Positions 24,135 to 34,194 are shown, numbered from the stretch's first letter. The stretch is DNA of 64,000 nt from a bacterium (GCA_004560305.1 SFVI01000010.1:1-64000), one strand, 5' to 3'. A program made the numbers and translations. The notes: generated from the letters alone by a model not told the origin.

Positions 24135-25949
24135 TCAGGCGTTGAGAATCTTCATGAACTCCTCGCCGGTGATGGTCTCCTTCTCGTAGAGGTACTCGGA
24201 CAGCTCCGTCAGCTTCTGCCGGTTCTCGGTGAGGATCTGCACGGCCTTGTCATGCTGCTTTTTCACCAGGGCCACCACCTGCCGGTCGATCAGGGTCTGG
24301 GTCTCGGCGGAGCAGGCCAGGGAGCTATCCCCGCCCAGGTACTGGTTGTTCACCGTCTCCATGGCCACCATGCCGATCTCGTCGCTCATGCCGTAGCGGC
24401 TGATCATGGCCCGGGCCAGCTTGGTGGCCTGTTCAATGTCGTTAGAGGCGCCGGTGGTGACGGAGCCGAAGGCCACTTCCTCGGCAGCCCGGCCGCCGGT
24501 ATAGGTGGCGATCTTGTTCTCGATCTCCTCCCTGGTCAGCAGATAGTGGTTGCCCTCCTCCACCTGCATGGTGTAGCCCAGAGCGCCGGAGGTGCGGGGC
24601 ACAATGGTGATCTTCTGCACGGGGGCGGAATGGCTCTGCAGGGCCGCCACCAGGGCGTGGCCGATCTCATGATAGGCCACCAGCTTCTTCTCCTTGTCGG
24701 TGAGGATGGCGTTCTTCTTCTGGTAGCCGGCAATGACCACCTCAATGCTCTCCTCCAGGTCGGCCTGGGTGGCAAACTTCCGGCCATCCCGGACCGCCCG
24801 CAGGGCAGCCTCATTGACGATGTTGGCCAGCTCCGCGCCGGAGGCGCCGGAGGCCATCCGGGCCACCTTGTTGAAGTCCACATCGTCGGCAATTCGGATC
24901 TTTTTGGCGTGGACCTTCAAAATGGCTTCCCTGCCCTGCAGGTCCGGCAGCTCCACCGGCACCCGGCGGTCAAAGCGGCCAGGGCGGGTCAGGGCCGGGT
25001 CAAGGCTTTCGGGCCGGTTGGTGGCCGCCAGGATCATGACGCCGCTGTTGCCCTCAAAGCCGTCCATCTCCGTCAGCAGCTGGTTCAGGGTCTGCTCCCG
25101 CTCGTCATTGCCGCCCATGGCGCCGCTGTTGCGCTTCTGGCCGATGGCGTCGATCTCGTCGATGAACACGATGCAGGGGGCCTTCTCCTTGGCCTGCTTG
25201 AACAGATCCCGGACCTTGGAGGCGCCCATGCCCACGAACATCTCCACAAACTCCGAGCCGGAGATGGAGAAGAAGGGCACGTCCGCCTCGCCGGCCACGG
25301 CCTTGGCCAGCATGGTCTTGCCGGTGCCCGGAGGGCCAACCAGCAGCACGCCCTTGGGCATCTGGGCGCCGATCTCCCGGTACTTGGCCGGGTCATGCAG
25401 GTAGTCCACGATCTCCTGCAGGCTCTCCTCCGCCTCGTCCACGCCCTCCACATCGGAGAACTTGATACCGTCGGAGGATTTCACATAGACCCGGGCCTTG
25501 CTGCCGCCCATGTTGAACATCATGGACTGGGGGCCGCCGGCCTTGTCCATCATCTTGCGGGACAGGAACTGCCCCAAAGCCACAAAGAGAATGATGGGCA
25601 GCAGCCAGCTCAGCAGCATCGTCAGAATGGGGGAGCTTTCCTCCACGATCTCGCCGGAGAACTCCGCCCCGGAGGCGTAAAGCCGCTCCGTCAGCCCCGG
25701 GTCGTCCATCTTGCCGGTCTTGTATATGGTTTCTTTGTCCTTGTCGGTGAAGATGATCTGGTTGTCCTGCACCTCCACCAGGCCCACTTCGCCCTTCTCG
25801 GTCATGCTGATAAAGGTGCCGTAATCCACCTGCTTGATTTCCCAGCTGTTGAAAATGGGCATGATGATGGTGTTGAAGAGCACCAGCACCAGCATCACCA
25901 CAAAATAGTAAAACAGCAGCGAACGCCGGGGCTTCTTGACCTCGTTCAT
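24135..25949 (-). CDS. ftsH: FtsH, membrane-bound ATP-dependent zinc metalloprotease
   Basis: FtsH unfolds and degrades membrane and short-lived cytosolic proteins as a hexamer. The 604-aa protein has a first membrane helix (about 11-33), a small extracytoplasmic domain, a second helix (about 108-128), the AAA module with Walker A GPPGTGKT (205-212), Walker B IVFIDEID (260-267), SRH region [18 protein letters not shown], and the zinc site HEIGH (427-431). The C-terminus is short, as in many Clostridia. Its start overlaps a 37-aa membrane peptide gene by 4 bp (ATGA). Confidence 0.96.
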   Translation of the reverse strand: MNEVKKPRRSLLFYYFVVMLVLVLFNTIIMPIFNSWEIKQVDYGTFISMTEKGEVGLVEVQDNQIIFTDKDKETIYKTGKMDDPGLTERLYASGAEFSGEIVEESSPILTMLLSWLLPIILFVALGQFLSRKMMDKAGGPQSMMFNMGGSKARVYVKSSDGIKFSDVEGVDEAEESLQEIVDYLHDPAKYREIGAQMPKGVLLVGPPGTGKTMLAKAVAGEADVPFFSISGSEFVEMFVGMGASKVRDLFKQAKEKAPCIVFIDEIDAIGQKRNSGAMGGNDEREQTLNQLLTEMDGFEGNSGVMILAATNRPESLDPALTRPGRFDRRVPVELPDLQGREAILKVHAKKIRIADDVDFNKVARMASGASGAELANIVNEAALRAVRDGRKFATQADLEESIEVVIAGYQKKNAILTDKEKKLVAYHEIGHALVAALQSHSAPVQKITIVPRTSGALGYTMQVEEGNHYLLTREEIENKIATYTGGRAAEEVAFGSVTTGASNDIEQATKLARAMISRYGMSDEIGMVAMETVNNQYLGGDSSLACSAETQTLIDRQVVALVKKQHDKAVQILTENRQKLTELSEYLYEKETITGEEFMKILNA

Positions 25950-26059
25950 TCCGCCTTCGCCCCGTTTCCTTTCACGTTCCTGCGGATCAGGGCGAAAAGA
26001 ACCAGGCTGATCACAGGGATCAGGAACTTAAACATGCAGCTCTTTTTCTTCTCTTTCAT
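25946..26059 (-). CDS. 37-aa single-helix membrane peptide, overlaps ftsH
   Basis: The peptide is MKEKKKSC, a hydrophobic stretch (MFKFLIPVISLVLFAL) and a basic tail [27 protein letters not shown] precedes the ATG. Its stop overlaps the ftsH start, so ftsH translation is probably coupled to it. One membrane helix with charged flanks next to FtsH suggests a modulator or substrate of the protease, like other small FtsH-associated peptides, but this is inference. It is too short to be found by length-based gene callers. Confidence 0.7.
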   Translation of the reverse strand: MKEKKKSCMFKFLIPVISLVLFALIRRNVKGNGAKAE

Positions 26060-26214
26060 GAATATATCTCCTTCGTATGTGAATTTTTCCAGGTACGGCC
26101 TTATGCTACAACGAAAAAATAAACAGAAGATAAACAAAACGGCCCCTGACGCATTGTTCACAATTTCTTTGCAATCGGCCTTTCATTTTCCTTCCATCTT
26201 TTTTCGATTTCTAA
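26060..26214. other. intergenic between divergent ftsH and ktrB
   Basis: AT-rich, with runs of T on both strands. It should hold the promoter of the ftsH operon on the minus strand; no clear -35/-10 pair could be fixed. Confidence 0.35.
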
Positions 26215-26243
26215 TATACATTTTTCCCCGGCTGTGTTATTAT
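26215..26243 (+). promoter_or_regulatory. promoter of ktrB-ktrA
   Basis: TATACA, 17-bp spacer, TATTAT, about 40 bp before the ktrB start. Confidence 0.5.
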
Positions 26244-26283
26244 GTGTGCTGAGACGATAAAAGACTCGGCCGGAGGCGGATAA

Positions 26284-27612
26284 ATGGGCAATTTTATCAG
26301 GAGGCTTTCCTCCTCGCAGATCATTATACTGGGCTTTGCGGCGGCCATTCTCCTTGGCTGTCTGCTGCTGATGCTGCCCTTCGCCACCGTTGACGGGCAG
26401 GGCGCCCCCTTTTCTGACGCCCTGTTCACCGCCACCTCCGCCGTCTGCGTCACCGGCCTGGTGGTGCATGACACCGCCACTTACTGGTCTTTGTTCGGCA
26501 AGCTGGTGCTGATCACCCTGATCCAGATCGGCGGTATGGGGGTCATCACGATCGCTGTGGCCCTCTACTCTATTTCCGGCAAGCGGGTCAGTCTCAAGCA
26601 GCGCAGCACCATGGTGGAGTCCATCTCCGGCCAGCGGCTGGAGGGCATTGTGGGGCTCACCGGCTTCATCGTAAAAATGACCCTGGTGTTTGAGCTGCTG
26701 GGCGCGCTGCTGCTGAGCCCGGTGTTTATCCGGCGCTTCGGCCCGGTCCGGGGCATCTGTTACAGTCTGTTCCACGCCATCTCCGCCTTCTGCAACGCCG
26801 GCTTTGACCTGATGGGCATCAACGGAGCGTATTCCTCCCTCACCGCCTTTGCCGGCCAGCCCTGGGTAAATGTGGTGCTGATGGCTCTGATCATCATCGG
26901 CGGCATCGGTTTTCTGGTGTGGGACGATGTGCGCTGCAACAAGCTGCACTTCAAGCGCTACCAGCTGCAAAGCAAGGTGGCCATTGTCACCTCCGCGCTG
27001 CTGATCCTGCTGCCGGCGGTCTATTTCTTTTTCTTTGAATACGGCGATGCGCCCCTGGGCACCCGGCTGCTCACCTCCCTGTTCCAGTCCGTCACCGCCC
27101 GCACCGCCGGCTTCAACAGCACAGACCTGACGCTGTTCAGCCAGAGCGGCATCTTCCTGATGATCATGCTGATGCTGGTGGGCGGCTCCCCCGGCTCCAC
27201 CGCCGGCGGCATGAAGACCACCACCCTGGCCGTGCTGCTGGCCAACGCCCTCTGCGTCTTCCGCCACCGGGATCACGCCCGCTTCTTCGGCCGCCGGGTC
27301 CCGGAGGAGACGGTGCGCAGCGCCGCCACCATCCTCACCATGTATATCTGTCTGTTCGTGCTGGGGGCCATGGTCATCAGCCGGGTGGAGGCTCTGCCTC
27401 TGCTGACCTGCCTGTTTGAAACCGGTTCCGCCATCGGCACCGTGGGCCTGACGTTGGGGATCACCCCTTCCCTGGGCCAATTCTCCCGGGCCATTCTGAT
27501 TCTCCTGATGTATATGGGCCGCGTGGGCGGTCTGACCCTGATTTTTGCCACTACCAACCCCGGCCTGAACAGCTCCGCCCGTTATCCCCTGGGCAAGCTG
27601 ACCGTAGGCTGA
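26284..27612 (+). CDS. ktrB: KtrB/TrkH-type potassium transporter subunit
   Basis: Membrane subunit of a K+ uptake system with four pore-loop repeats. In the 442-aa protein the selectivity loops read TSAVCVTGLVV, ISAFCNAGFDL, TARTAGFNST and GSAIGTVGLTL, each with the key glycine, in the right order between paired helices. GGSPGSTAGGMKTTT marks the intramembrane gating loop region. The partner gating-ring gene ktrA follows 26 bp later. The name Ktr versus Trk is chosen because of the short single-RCK partner. Confidence 0.92.
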   Translation: MGNFIRRLSSSQIIILGFAAAILLGCLLLMLPFATVDGQGAPFSDALFTATSAVCVTGLVVHDTATYWSLFGKLVLITLIQIGGMGVITIAVALYSISGKRVSLKQRSTMVESISGQRLEGIVGLTGFIVKMTLVFELLGALLLSPVFIRRFGPVRGICYSLFHAISAFCNAGFDLMGINGAYSSLTAFAGQPWVNVVLMALIIIGGIGFLVWDDVRCNKLHFKRYQLQSKVAIVTSALLILLPAVYFFFFEYGDAPLGTRLLTSLFQSVTARTAGFNSTDLTLFSQSGIFLMIMLMLVGGSPGSTAGGMKTTTLAVLLANALCVFRHRDHARFFGRRVPEETVRSAATILTMYICLFVLGAMVISRVEALPLLTCLFETGSAIGTVGLTLGITPSLGQFSRAILILLMYMGRVGGLTLIFATTNPGLNSSARYPLGKLTVG

Positions 27613-27638
27613 GAACCTAAGAGAAAAGGAGCGAAACT

Positions 27639-28286
27639 ATGAAATCCATCCTGATTATCGGCCTGGGCCGCTTCGGCAGCCACATCGCCAGAAAGCTCAA
27701 CGACATGGGCCACGAGGTCATGGCCGTGGACAACAATGAGGAGCGCATCAACAACGCCCTGGACTACGTCACCAGCGCCCAGATCGGTGACAGCACCAAC
27801 CGGGCCTTTCTGGAGTCTTTGGATGTTGGCAGCTTTGACAGCTGCATCGTAGCCATCGGCGACAACTTCCAGAACTCCCTGGAGACCGCCTGGCTGCTAA
27901 AGGAGCTGGGCGCCCGGAAGGTCATTGCCCGGGCCTCCAGCGGCGTGCAGGAGAAGTTCCTGCTGCGCAACGGGGCTGACCAGGTGGTCTACCCGGAGAA
28001 GCAGCTGGCAGCATGGACGGCCATCCGCTGCTCCTCGGACACCATCCTGGACTACATCGAGGTGGAGGGAGACTACTCTATCTACGAGCTGTCCATGCCC
28101 CAGCACTGGGTGGGCAAGACCGTGGCTCAGATTGACATCCGCCGCAAGCACGGCATCAACATCCTGGGCGTGCGCAGCAAGGGGAAGCTGGACCTGAATG
28201 TGATGCCGGACACGCTGCTCTCCCCCGGCGCTTCCATCCTGGTCCTGGGCCCTGATGATGCTTTGCAAAAAGTGTTCCGGATCTGA
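27639..28286 (+). CDS. ktrA: KtrA/TrkA-type RCK regulatory subunit
   Basis: Cytoplasmic nucleotide-binding gating ring of the K+ transporter. The 215-aa protein has one RCK_N Rossmann domain (IIGLGRFGSHIARKL at about 6-20, acidic VDNNEERI after strand 2) and an RCK_C domain from about residue 135. A single RCK unit is the KtrA layout; TrkA has two. GAAAAGGAG precedes the ATG. Confidence 0.93.
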   Translation: MKSILIIGLGRFGSHIARKLNDMGHEVMAVDNNEERINNALDYVTSAQIGDSTNRAFLESLDVGSFDSCIVAIGDNFQNSLETAWLLKELGARKVIARASSGVQEKFLLRNGADQVVYPEKQLAAWTAIRCSSDTILDYIEVEGDYSIYELSMPQHWVGKTVAQIDIRRKHGINILGVRSKGKLDLNVMPDTLLSPGASILVLGPDDALQKVFRI

Positions 28287-28289
28287 AGC

Positions 28290-28330
28290 AAAAAATCCTC
28301 CGTTCTGCAATGCAGAACGGAGGATTTTTT
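28290..28330. terminator. bidirectional terminator between ktrA and the glycogen operon
   Basis: AAAAAATCCTCCGTTCTGC and its complement (stem about 18 bp, almost no loop), flanked by A- and T-runs, serving both convergent transcripts. Confidence 0.85.
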
Positions 28331-28343
28331 GCTAAAAGGCAGA

Positions 28344-30719
28344 TTATTTCAGCTTGATGATCTCCCCTTGCAGGGGGCCGATGCTGCCTGCAACCCAACC
28401 GCAGCCGGCGGCGCGGCAGTCGGCGGTGTAGCTCTGGGCGGTCCCGCCGCGGTTCACCACGGCAAGGTAGGCGCCGTTTTCAGCGGGCTTTCCCAAAGCG
28501 TCCAGGCCGTTGTTGATATAGCGCAGAATCAGCAGCAGATCCTTGTTGGCGGCCATGAACTCCGCCTCCCCGGTAGAGAGGGCGTCGGCAGCCCGGCGCT
28601 GCCCGGCCAGACAGGCATAGTAATCATGAAGGGCGCTGTCCCCCTCCATGAAGGGCTGGCGGTTGAAGGGATCGTTCACGCCGCACATGCCTTGCTCATC
28701 GCCGTAGTAGATGCAGGGCACGCCGGGGATGGCAAACTGCAGCACGGCGCAAAGCCGCTCCAGCACCAGGGCCTTATCCAGGGCCTCCTGGGTGAATTCC
28801 ACCTTCAGCTGATCCTCCCGGCTCAAAGAGCGCAGCCACACATCGGTGGCCAGAGCGGTGCGGAGCCGCTCCACATCGTGGGAGCCCAGCAGGTTCATCA
28901 GGGAATAGTACATGGGCTTGGGATAATTCATCTGTTGGGCGATGAAGAACTCCCGCAGGGCATAAGCGTCCGTCTGCCCATGCATGAAGGCCAGCACCGC
29001 GCCCCGGAAGGGGTAATTCATCACCGAATCCAGAGAGGAGCCCAGGGCGTAGCGCCGGCGGCTGCCGTAGCTCTCCTTGATGACCGCGTCCTCCCAGACC
29101 TCACCGATGATGGGCGCGTCGGGCTTGACGGACTTGGCGGCGGTACGGATCAGGGCCAGCACATCGTCCGGCAGCTCGTCGGCCACATCCAGGCGCCAGC
29201 CGGCGGCTCCGTGGCGCAGCCAGAGCTTCACCACACTGTCCTCCCCGGTGACAATATCCTGCTGCCAGGTGGGGTTTTCCTCGTCCACCTCCGGCAGGTC
29301 CTGGAAGCCCCACCAGCAGCGGTACTGATCGGGATATTTCTGAAAATCATACCAGTCGTAATAGGGCGAATCCTTGCTCTGGCAGGCCCCAATGCCAGGA
29401 TAGCTGCCATAGCGGTTGAAATAGCGGCTGTCGGCCCCGGTGTGAGAATAGACGCCGTCCAGAATCAGGCGGATGCCCAGCTCCTCCGCCCGGGCGCAGA
29501 GCCGCTCAAAGTCCTCCATGGTGCCCAGGATGGGGTCGGGCCGGTGATAGTCCGAGGTATCATAGCGGTGGTTGGAGCGGGCTTCCACAATGGGGTTTAG
29601 GTACAGGCAGCTGATGCCCAGCTCCTTCAGATAGGGCAGCTTTTCCTCCATGCCCTTGAAGGTGCCGCCGTAAAAATCATCGGGGCTGTAGCTCTGTTCA
29701 AAGGGCCGGGGCTGCCAGCGCACCGGCTCCTGCAGGCTCCGGTGCAGCTCCGGGGTCTGGCCCAGGGCCTTGTGATAGGCCACGCCCCTGGCCGCCGTGT
29801 CATCCTGGCTGAAGCCGAAGCGGTCGGGGAAGATCTGGTACATGATGCTGCGGCGGAACCATTCCGGGGTGTCAAAGCCCCGCTCATACACGGTCAGCCG
29901 GAAGCCGCCGCCCTCGTGGCCCATGAGCCGGCCGATATAGCCGGTATTGTCCGGACAGAGCCAGTGGCAGCCCATTTGGGTCTCGATACGGAAGCGGTAC
30001 CACAGGGCCTGGGCCTCCGCTGGGGCGGTGATCTGGGCTACATAGCAGTCCCCCTGCCGCGCCATGGGATAGCTTTCGCTGCCCTTATCGCCGTAGACCA
30101 CCAGCTCCGCCTTCTCCACCTTGCCGCCCAGAAGGCGGAAGGCAAGACGAAGGGCCCCGCCGCATTCCACAGCCCCAAAGGGGCTGCGGCACAGGGCGAG
30201 GCGGCTGTCATGGGACACGGAAAGCTCCGTAGCCGCGGTATGGCGCAGGATGCCGATAACGTGGGCGGTGCGGGGCTGGAGGGCGTACATGTCGTTCATG
30301 TTCACCCCGGTGGAGCGCAGGTCATCACAGCAGTGGGCCGTGATCTGATAGGCCGTGTTCAGCGCCATGCCGCAGTCGTCCATCAGCACCCGCATCAGCT
30401 CCGGCCCTACCAGGGGGTTGCCCCTGCTATAGAGGCATTCGCCCAGCCGGTCCAGGGGCAGGCCACGCAAAAGGCAGTCATGAATTGCGGCATAGCTGGT
30501 GGCGCTGGCCTGAAAATACCGCTGTATCAGTTCCTCAGGCCCGGCGCTCTCCAGCAGGGAGCAGAGCTCCTCATCGCCGCCGGCGGCAGTCCAGCGCCCC
30601 TGGCTGAATACCGCCTCCACCATCCGGCGGCCGCTGTAGGCCACGGTCATGCAGTAGTCATCGGACCACTGCTCCCGGTAGCTGCCGCCGAAATAAACCT
30701 TGTACTTCAGAGCATCCAT
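28344..30719 (-). CDS. GH13 alpha-glucosidase/neopullulanase-type enzyme with a long N-terminal extension
   Basis: 791 aa. The catalytic barrel (from about 290) has IMYQIFPDRF, LILDGVYSHTG, GWRLDVADEL (nucleophile Asp), IIGEVWEDA (acid Glu) and LLGSHDVERLRT (transition-state Asp), the order of GH13 maltodextrin-acting enzymes. Before it comes a beta-domain like that of neopullulanases (about 165-285) and an N-terminal region of about 160 residues containing helical segments (DEELCSLLESAGPEELIQRY) that I do not recognise. The start overlaps glgA by 13 bp, so it works with glycogen synthesis or turnover, perhaps trimming or debranching oligosaccharides. Confidence 0.88.
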   Translation of the reverse strand: MDALKYKVYFGGSYREQWSDDYCMTVAYSGRRMVEAVFSQGRWTAAGGDEELCSLLESAGPEELIQRYFQASATSYAAIHDCLLRGLPLDRLGECLYSRGNPLVGPELMRVLMDDCGMALNTAYQITAHCCDDLRSTGVNMNDMYALQPRTAHVIGILRHTAATELSVSHDSRLALCRSPFGAVECGGALRLAFRLLGGKVEKAELVVYGDKGSESYPMARQGDCYVAQITAPAEAQALWYRFRIETQMGCHWLCPDNTGYIGRLMGHEGGGFRLTVYERGFDTPEWFRRSIMYQIFPDRFGFSQDDTAARGVAYHKALGQTPELHRSLQEPVRWQPRPFEQSYSPDDFYGGTFKGMEEKLPYLKELGISCLYLNPIVEARSNHRYDTSDYHRPDPILGTMEDFERLCARAEELGIRLILDGVYSHTGADSRYFNRYGSYPGIGACQSKDSPYYDWYDFQKYPDQYRCWWGFQDLPEVDEENPTWQQDIVTGEDSVVKLWLRHGAAGWRLDVADELPDDVLALIRTAAKSVKPDAPIIGEVWEDAVIKESYGSRRRYALGSSLDSVMNYPFRGAVLAFMHGQTDAYALREFFIAQQMNYPKPMYYSLMNLLGSHDVERLRTALATDVWLRSLSREDQLKVEFTQEALDKALVLERLCAVLQFAIPGVPCIYYGDEQGMCGVNDPFNRQPFMEGDSALHDYYACLAGQRRAADALSTGEAEFMAANKDLLLILRYINNGLDALGKPAENGAYLAVVNRGGTAQSYTADCRAAGCGWVAGSIGPLQGEIIKLK

Positions 30720-32185
30720 ATATAGTGTCTTGCATACTCCTCGGCAGAAAGGTCGAAGCTGAAGTTGGTCTGCATGGCGTGGTTGATCAGGCCATGCATG
30801 ATTTCCTCATTGTGATAGCAGCCCAGCGCGTTGCGGATGGTATCCCGCATCTCCCAGGCGTCGAAGTTAGCGAAGGAGAAGCCGTTGCCCTCGCCGGTGA
30901 AGCGGTTATAGGGGGTCACGGTGTCCCGCAGGCCGCCGGTCTCCCGGACGATGGGGATGGAGCCGTAGCGCATGGCGATCATCTGGCTCAGGCCGCAGGG
31001 CTCAAAGCGGGAGGGCATAAGGAAGAAGTCGCTGCCGGCGTAGACCAGGTGGGCCAGATCTTCATTGTAGCCGATGTAGGAGCAAACCCGGCCCCGGTAA
31101 CGGCTCTCGGCGCCCCGCATGAAGTTTTCAAAACGCTCCTCGCCGGAGCCCAGCAGCATGAACTGCATATCCTCCCGGCTCATCAGATCGTCCAGTACGC
31201 AGGCCACCAGGTCGAAGCCCTTCTGGGCGGTCATGCGGGTGACCATGGCGAAGATGGGCACATCAGGCCGCACCTGCAGGCCCATCTGCTCCTGCAGGGC
31301 GGCCTTACAGACGGCCTTACCCTTCAGGTGGCCCCGGTCATAGCGGGCGGGCAGCACAGGATCCCTGTAGGGATTGAATACCTTGGTGTCGATGCCGTTG
31401 ATGATGCCGGTGAGCTGGGCGCTGCGGGCGTTGAGGATGCCCTCCAGCCCCTCGGAATACTCCGGCGTCTTGATCTCCCAGGCGTAGCTGGGGCTGACGG
31501 TATTGATGCGGTCGGCAAAGACGCAGCCGGCCTTCATGTAGTTGGCGCAGCCGTCCTGCTCCAGATAGTCGCTGATGTAGTAGCTGCGGTCGATCTCCAG
31601 CAGGTCCTGCACAAACTCGAAGCCGTACTGGCCCTGGAACTTGATGTTGTGGATGGTCAGCAGGTACTTGACCTTATCCTGCATCCAGCCCCGGTACTGG
31701 GTGTGGGCCAGCATGGGCATGATGGCAGTGTGCCAGTCGTTGCAGTGGCACACGTCCACCTGGAAGTCCAGGTTGGGCAGCACGTCCAGCACGGCGCGGC
31801 AGAAGAAGGAGTACTGCTCACCCTCGGCGTTGCCGCCGCGGTAGATCTTGTCGCCGAAGTACTGCTCGTTATCGATCAGATAGATGGTGACGCCGTCCAG
31901 CTCCAGCTTTTCCAGGCCCACATAAGCGTTGCGCCAGCCCAGTCTGGAATAGAAGTGGAACATATGCTCCACCTGGTCGGCATACTTATTCTTGATGCAG
32001 CGGTGGTATGGGGTAATGACCCGGGCGTCGATGCCCAGCTTCTTCAGCGCCTTGGGCAGGGTGCCCACCACGTCGGCCAGGCCGCCGGTCTTGGACAGAG
32101 GGGCGCACTCAGCGGACACCAGCAGCACGTTGGGCATCTCGGTGCGGCCGCGCTCCTTCAGCATTTCCTTGAATTCCTTTTTCAT
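30707..32185 (-). CDS. glgA: glycogen synthase (ADP-glucose type)
   Basis: Elongates alpha-1,4-glucan from ADP-glucose. The 492-aa GT5 protein has the N-terminal glucosyl-site SKTGGLADVVGTLPKAL, NTVSPSYAWEI, and the C-terminal GT-B half with SRFEPCGLSQMIAMRYGSIPIVRETGGL. AAGGAGGATAACCG precedes the chosen ATG; the more usual start MPNVLLVSAECAP lies 16 codons inside and lacks a good site. It follows glgB by 68 bp. Confidence 0.94.
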   Translation of the reverse strand: MKKEFKEMLKERGRTEMPNVLLVSAECAPLSKTGGLADVVGTLPKALKKLGIDARVITPYHRCIKNKYADQVEHMFHFYSRLGWRNAYVGLEKLELDGVTIYLIDNEQYFGDKIYRGGNAEGEQYSFFCRAVLDVLPNLDFQVDVCHCNDWHTAIMPMLAHTQYRGWMQDKVKYLLTIHNIKFQGQYGFEFVQDLLEIDRSYYISDYLEQDGCANYMKAGCVFADRINTVSPSYAWEIKTPEYSEGLEGILNARSAQLTGIINGIDTKVFNPYRDPVLPARYDRGHLKGKAVCKAALQEQMGLQVRPDVPIFAMVTRMTAQKGFDLVACVLDDLMSREDMQFMLLGSGEERFENFMRGAESRYRGRVCSYIGYNEDLAHLVYAGSDFFLMPSRFEPCGLSQMIAMRYGSIPIVRETGGLRDTVTPYNRFTGEGNGFSFANFDAWEMRDTIRNALGCYHNEEIMHGLINHAMQTNFSFDLSAEEYARHYIWML

Positions 32186-32253
32186 CGGTTATCCTCCTTC
32201 AATAAAGGCACACTGTACCCGGCGGGCAAATGACCGCCGGGACAGAGATTGTT

Positions 32254-34194
32254 TTACTTTTTGCTCTTGCGGGAAGTCTTTCCGGGCTTTTCTGCCGCCG
32301 CTTCCTTCTTGGGATGAAAGCTGTAAAGCAGGCAGGACATGGCAGGCAGGGTCACATTGGCGGAATACGCCATGTCCAGGTAGGGCTTCTTGCGGGAAGT
32401 CATGGTCTTCTTACAGGGCTTGCCGCTGCCGCCGTAGCACGCGTCCTCACTGCTGAGCAGCTTGGTCAGCTTGCCCTCGCAGGGCAGGGCAATGACAAAG
32501 TCCTTATAGTCCACCGGCGTGAAGTTGCACACGCAGACCACATAGCTGTCGTCCTTGGGAGACATACGCATAAAGGCGATGGAGCTGCGCTCCTTGTCGT
32601 CCACATTCAGCCAGCGGTAGCCGTCCCAGGAGTCATCCACCCGGTAAAGGGCGGGGTGGGTGGAATAGATATGGTTCAGGTCCTTGTAATACTGGCGCAT
32701 CCCCTCATGCTTTGGGTAGTCCAGCAGATTCCAGTCCAGCTGCTGCTTCCAGTTCCATTCGATGAACTGGCCAAACTCGCCGCCCATAAAGCACAGCTTC
32801 TTGCCCGGATGGGCAAACTGATAGCCGTAGAGGGTGCGCAGGGAGGCGAACTTCTGGTCATAGTCGCCGCTCATCTTGTTGACCATGGAGCCTTTGCCGT
32901 GGACCACCTCGTCATGGGAGTAGGCCAGTACGAAATGCTCGGAGAAGGCATACATCATGGAGAAGGTAAGCCGGTTGTGGTTGAAGCTGCGGAAATAGGG
33001 GTCCAGACACATATAATCGATGGTATCATGCATGAAGCCCATGTCCCACTTGAAGGTAAAGCCCAGGCCGCCGTTTTCCACCGGGCCGGTGACCAGGGGG
33101 AAGGCGGTGGATTCCTCGGCGATGGTCATGGCGCCGGGGTAGTTGGACAAAACGGTGGTGTTCATCTTCTGCAGAAAGGCCACCGCGTCCAGATTGATGT
33201 TGCCGCCGTCCTTGTTGGGAGTAAAGTTGCTGCCCCGGCCATAGTCCAGGTACAACATGGAGGAAACAGCGTCCACCCGGATGCCGTCCACATGGTACTC
33301 CTCAAAGAACAGGCAGGCGGAGGAGATCAGAAAGCTCTGCACCTGGTTGGAGGCATAGTCGAAGATCAGGGTGCCCCAGTCGGGATGCTCGGCCATGCGC
33401 TGCTCCTTGCATTCGAACTGGTTGGTGCCGTCGAAGCGGGCCAGGCCGTGCTCGTCCTTGGGGAAGTGGGCCGGGACCCAGTCGATGATCACGCCGATGC
33501 CGGCGGCATGGAGGGTGTCCACCATGCACTTGAAGTCGTCCGGGTTGCCGTAGCGGGAGGTGGGGGCGTAGTAGCCGGTGACCTGATAGCCCCAGGACCC
33601 GTCATAGGGGTACTCGGACACGGGCATCAGCTCCACATGGGTGTAGCCCATGTCCTTGCAGTAGGCGGCCAGGGCCTCGCCCATCAGCCGGTACTGGGCC
33701 TTGTCATAGCCCACATCCTTCCAGGAGCCCAGGTGCACCTCGTAAATGCTCATGGGCTGGCTGAGATGCTGGCGCTTGGCCCGCTTCTTCATATAGGCCT
33801 TGTCCGTCCACTGGTAGCTGCCGCCGTTCCAGACGATGGAAGCGGTCTCCTCCCCGTTCTGGGAGAAGGTAGCAAAGGGGTCAGACTTCAGCACCTGCTT
33901 ACCGTCCCTGCCGGTGACGCAGTACTTATAAAGCGCATTTTCCCGTAGTCCCTCCACAAAGCAGACCCAGGCACCGCCTTCCACCTGCTCCATGGGAGTG
34001 GCTTCCCGGTTCCAGCCGTTAAAGTCGCCCACCAGGGACACGGCCCCGGCATTGGGCGCCCACACGATAAAGCGGTGGGCATTCAGTTCGGGTATGTAGC
34101 GGCAGCCATAGCAGAGCCACGCCTTCTGCGCCGCCCCGGTGTTGAAGAGGTATATATCCCCCGTGGGGATGAAGTCCAGGTATTTGGCATCCAT
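32254..34194 (-). CDS. glgB: 1,4-alpha-glucan branching enzyme
   Basis: Forms alpha-1,6 branches in glycogen. The 646-aa protein has an N-terminal CBM48 (HRFIVWAPNAGAVSLVGDFNGW), the GH13 barrel with DGIRVDAVSSMLYLDYGR (nucleophile Asp), IAEESTAFP (acid Glu) and YSHDEVVHGKGSM, then a C-terminal beta domain and a Lys/Ala-rich tail. Start MDAKYLDF is chosen because GGGAG sits 8 bases upstream; the ATG two codons earlier is too close. ADP-glucose pyrophosphorylase genes (glgC/glgD) are not in the window. Confidence 0.94.
   Translation of the reverse strand: MDAKYLDFIPTGDIYLFNTGAAQKAWLCYGCRYIPELNAHRFIVWAPNAGAVSLVGDFNGWNREATPMEQVEGGAWVCFVEGLRENALYKYCVTGRDGKQVLKSDPFATFSQNGEETASIVWNGGSYQWTDKAYMKKRAKRQHLSQPMSIYEVHLGSWKDVGYDKAQYRLMGEALAAYCKDMGYTHVELMPVSEYPYDGSWGYQVTGYYAPTSRYGNPDDFKCMVDTLHAAGIGVIIDWVPAHFPKDEHGLARFDGTNQFECKEQRMAEHPDWGTLIFDYASNQVQSFLISSACLFFEEYHVDGIRVDAVSSMLYLDYGRGSNFTPNKDGGNINLDAVAFLQKMNTTVLSNYPGAMTIAEESTAFPLVTGPVENGGLGFTFKWDMGFMHDTIDYMCLDPYFRSFNHNRLTFSMMYAFSEHFVLAYSHDEVVHGKGSMVNKMSGDYDQKFASLRTLYGYQFAHPGKKLCFMGGEFGQFIEWNWKQQLDWNLLDYPKHEGMRQYYKDLNHIYSTHPALYRVDDSWDGYRWLNVDDKERSSIAFMRMSPKDDSYVVCVCNFTPVDYKDFVIALPCEGKLTKLLSSEDACYGGSGKPCKKTMTSRKKPYLDMAYSANVTLPAMSCLLYSFHPKKEAAAEKPGKTSRKSKK

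Noticed and set aside
20936..24145. Very long open frame (over 1000 codons) on the plus strand
   Set aside because: It lies wholly antisense to carB and pyrC, is Gly/His/Ala/Leu-rich low-complexity, and results from high GC at third positions; no ribosome binding site.
24252..26252. Open frame of 666 codons on the plus strand opposite ftsH
   Set aside because: Antisense shadow of ftsH with His/Leu/Gly-biased composition and no homology signature.
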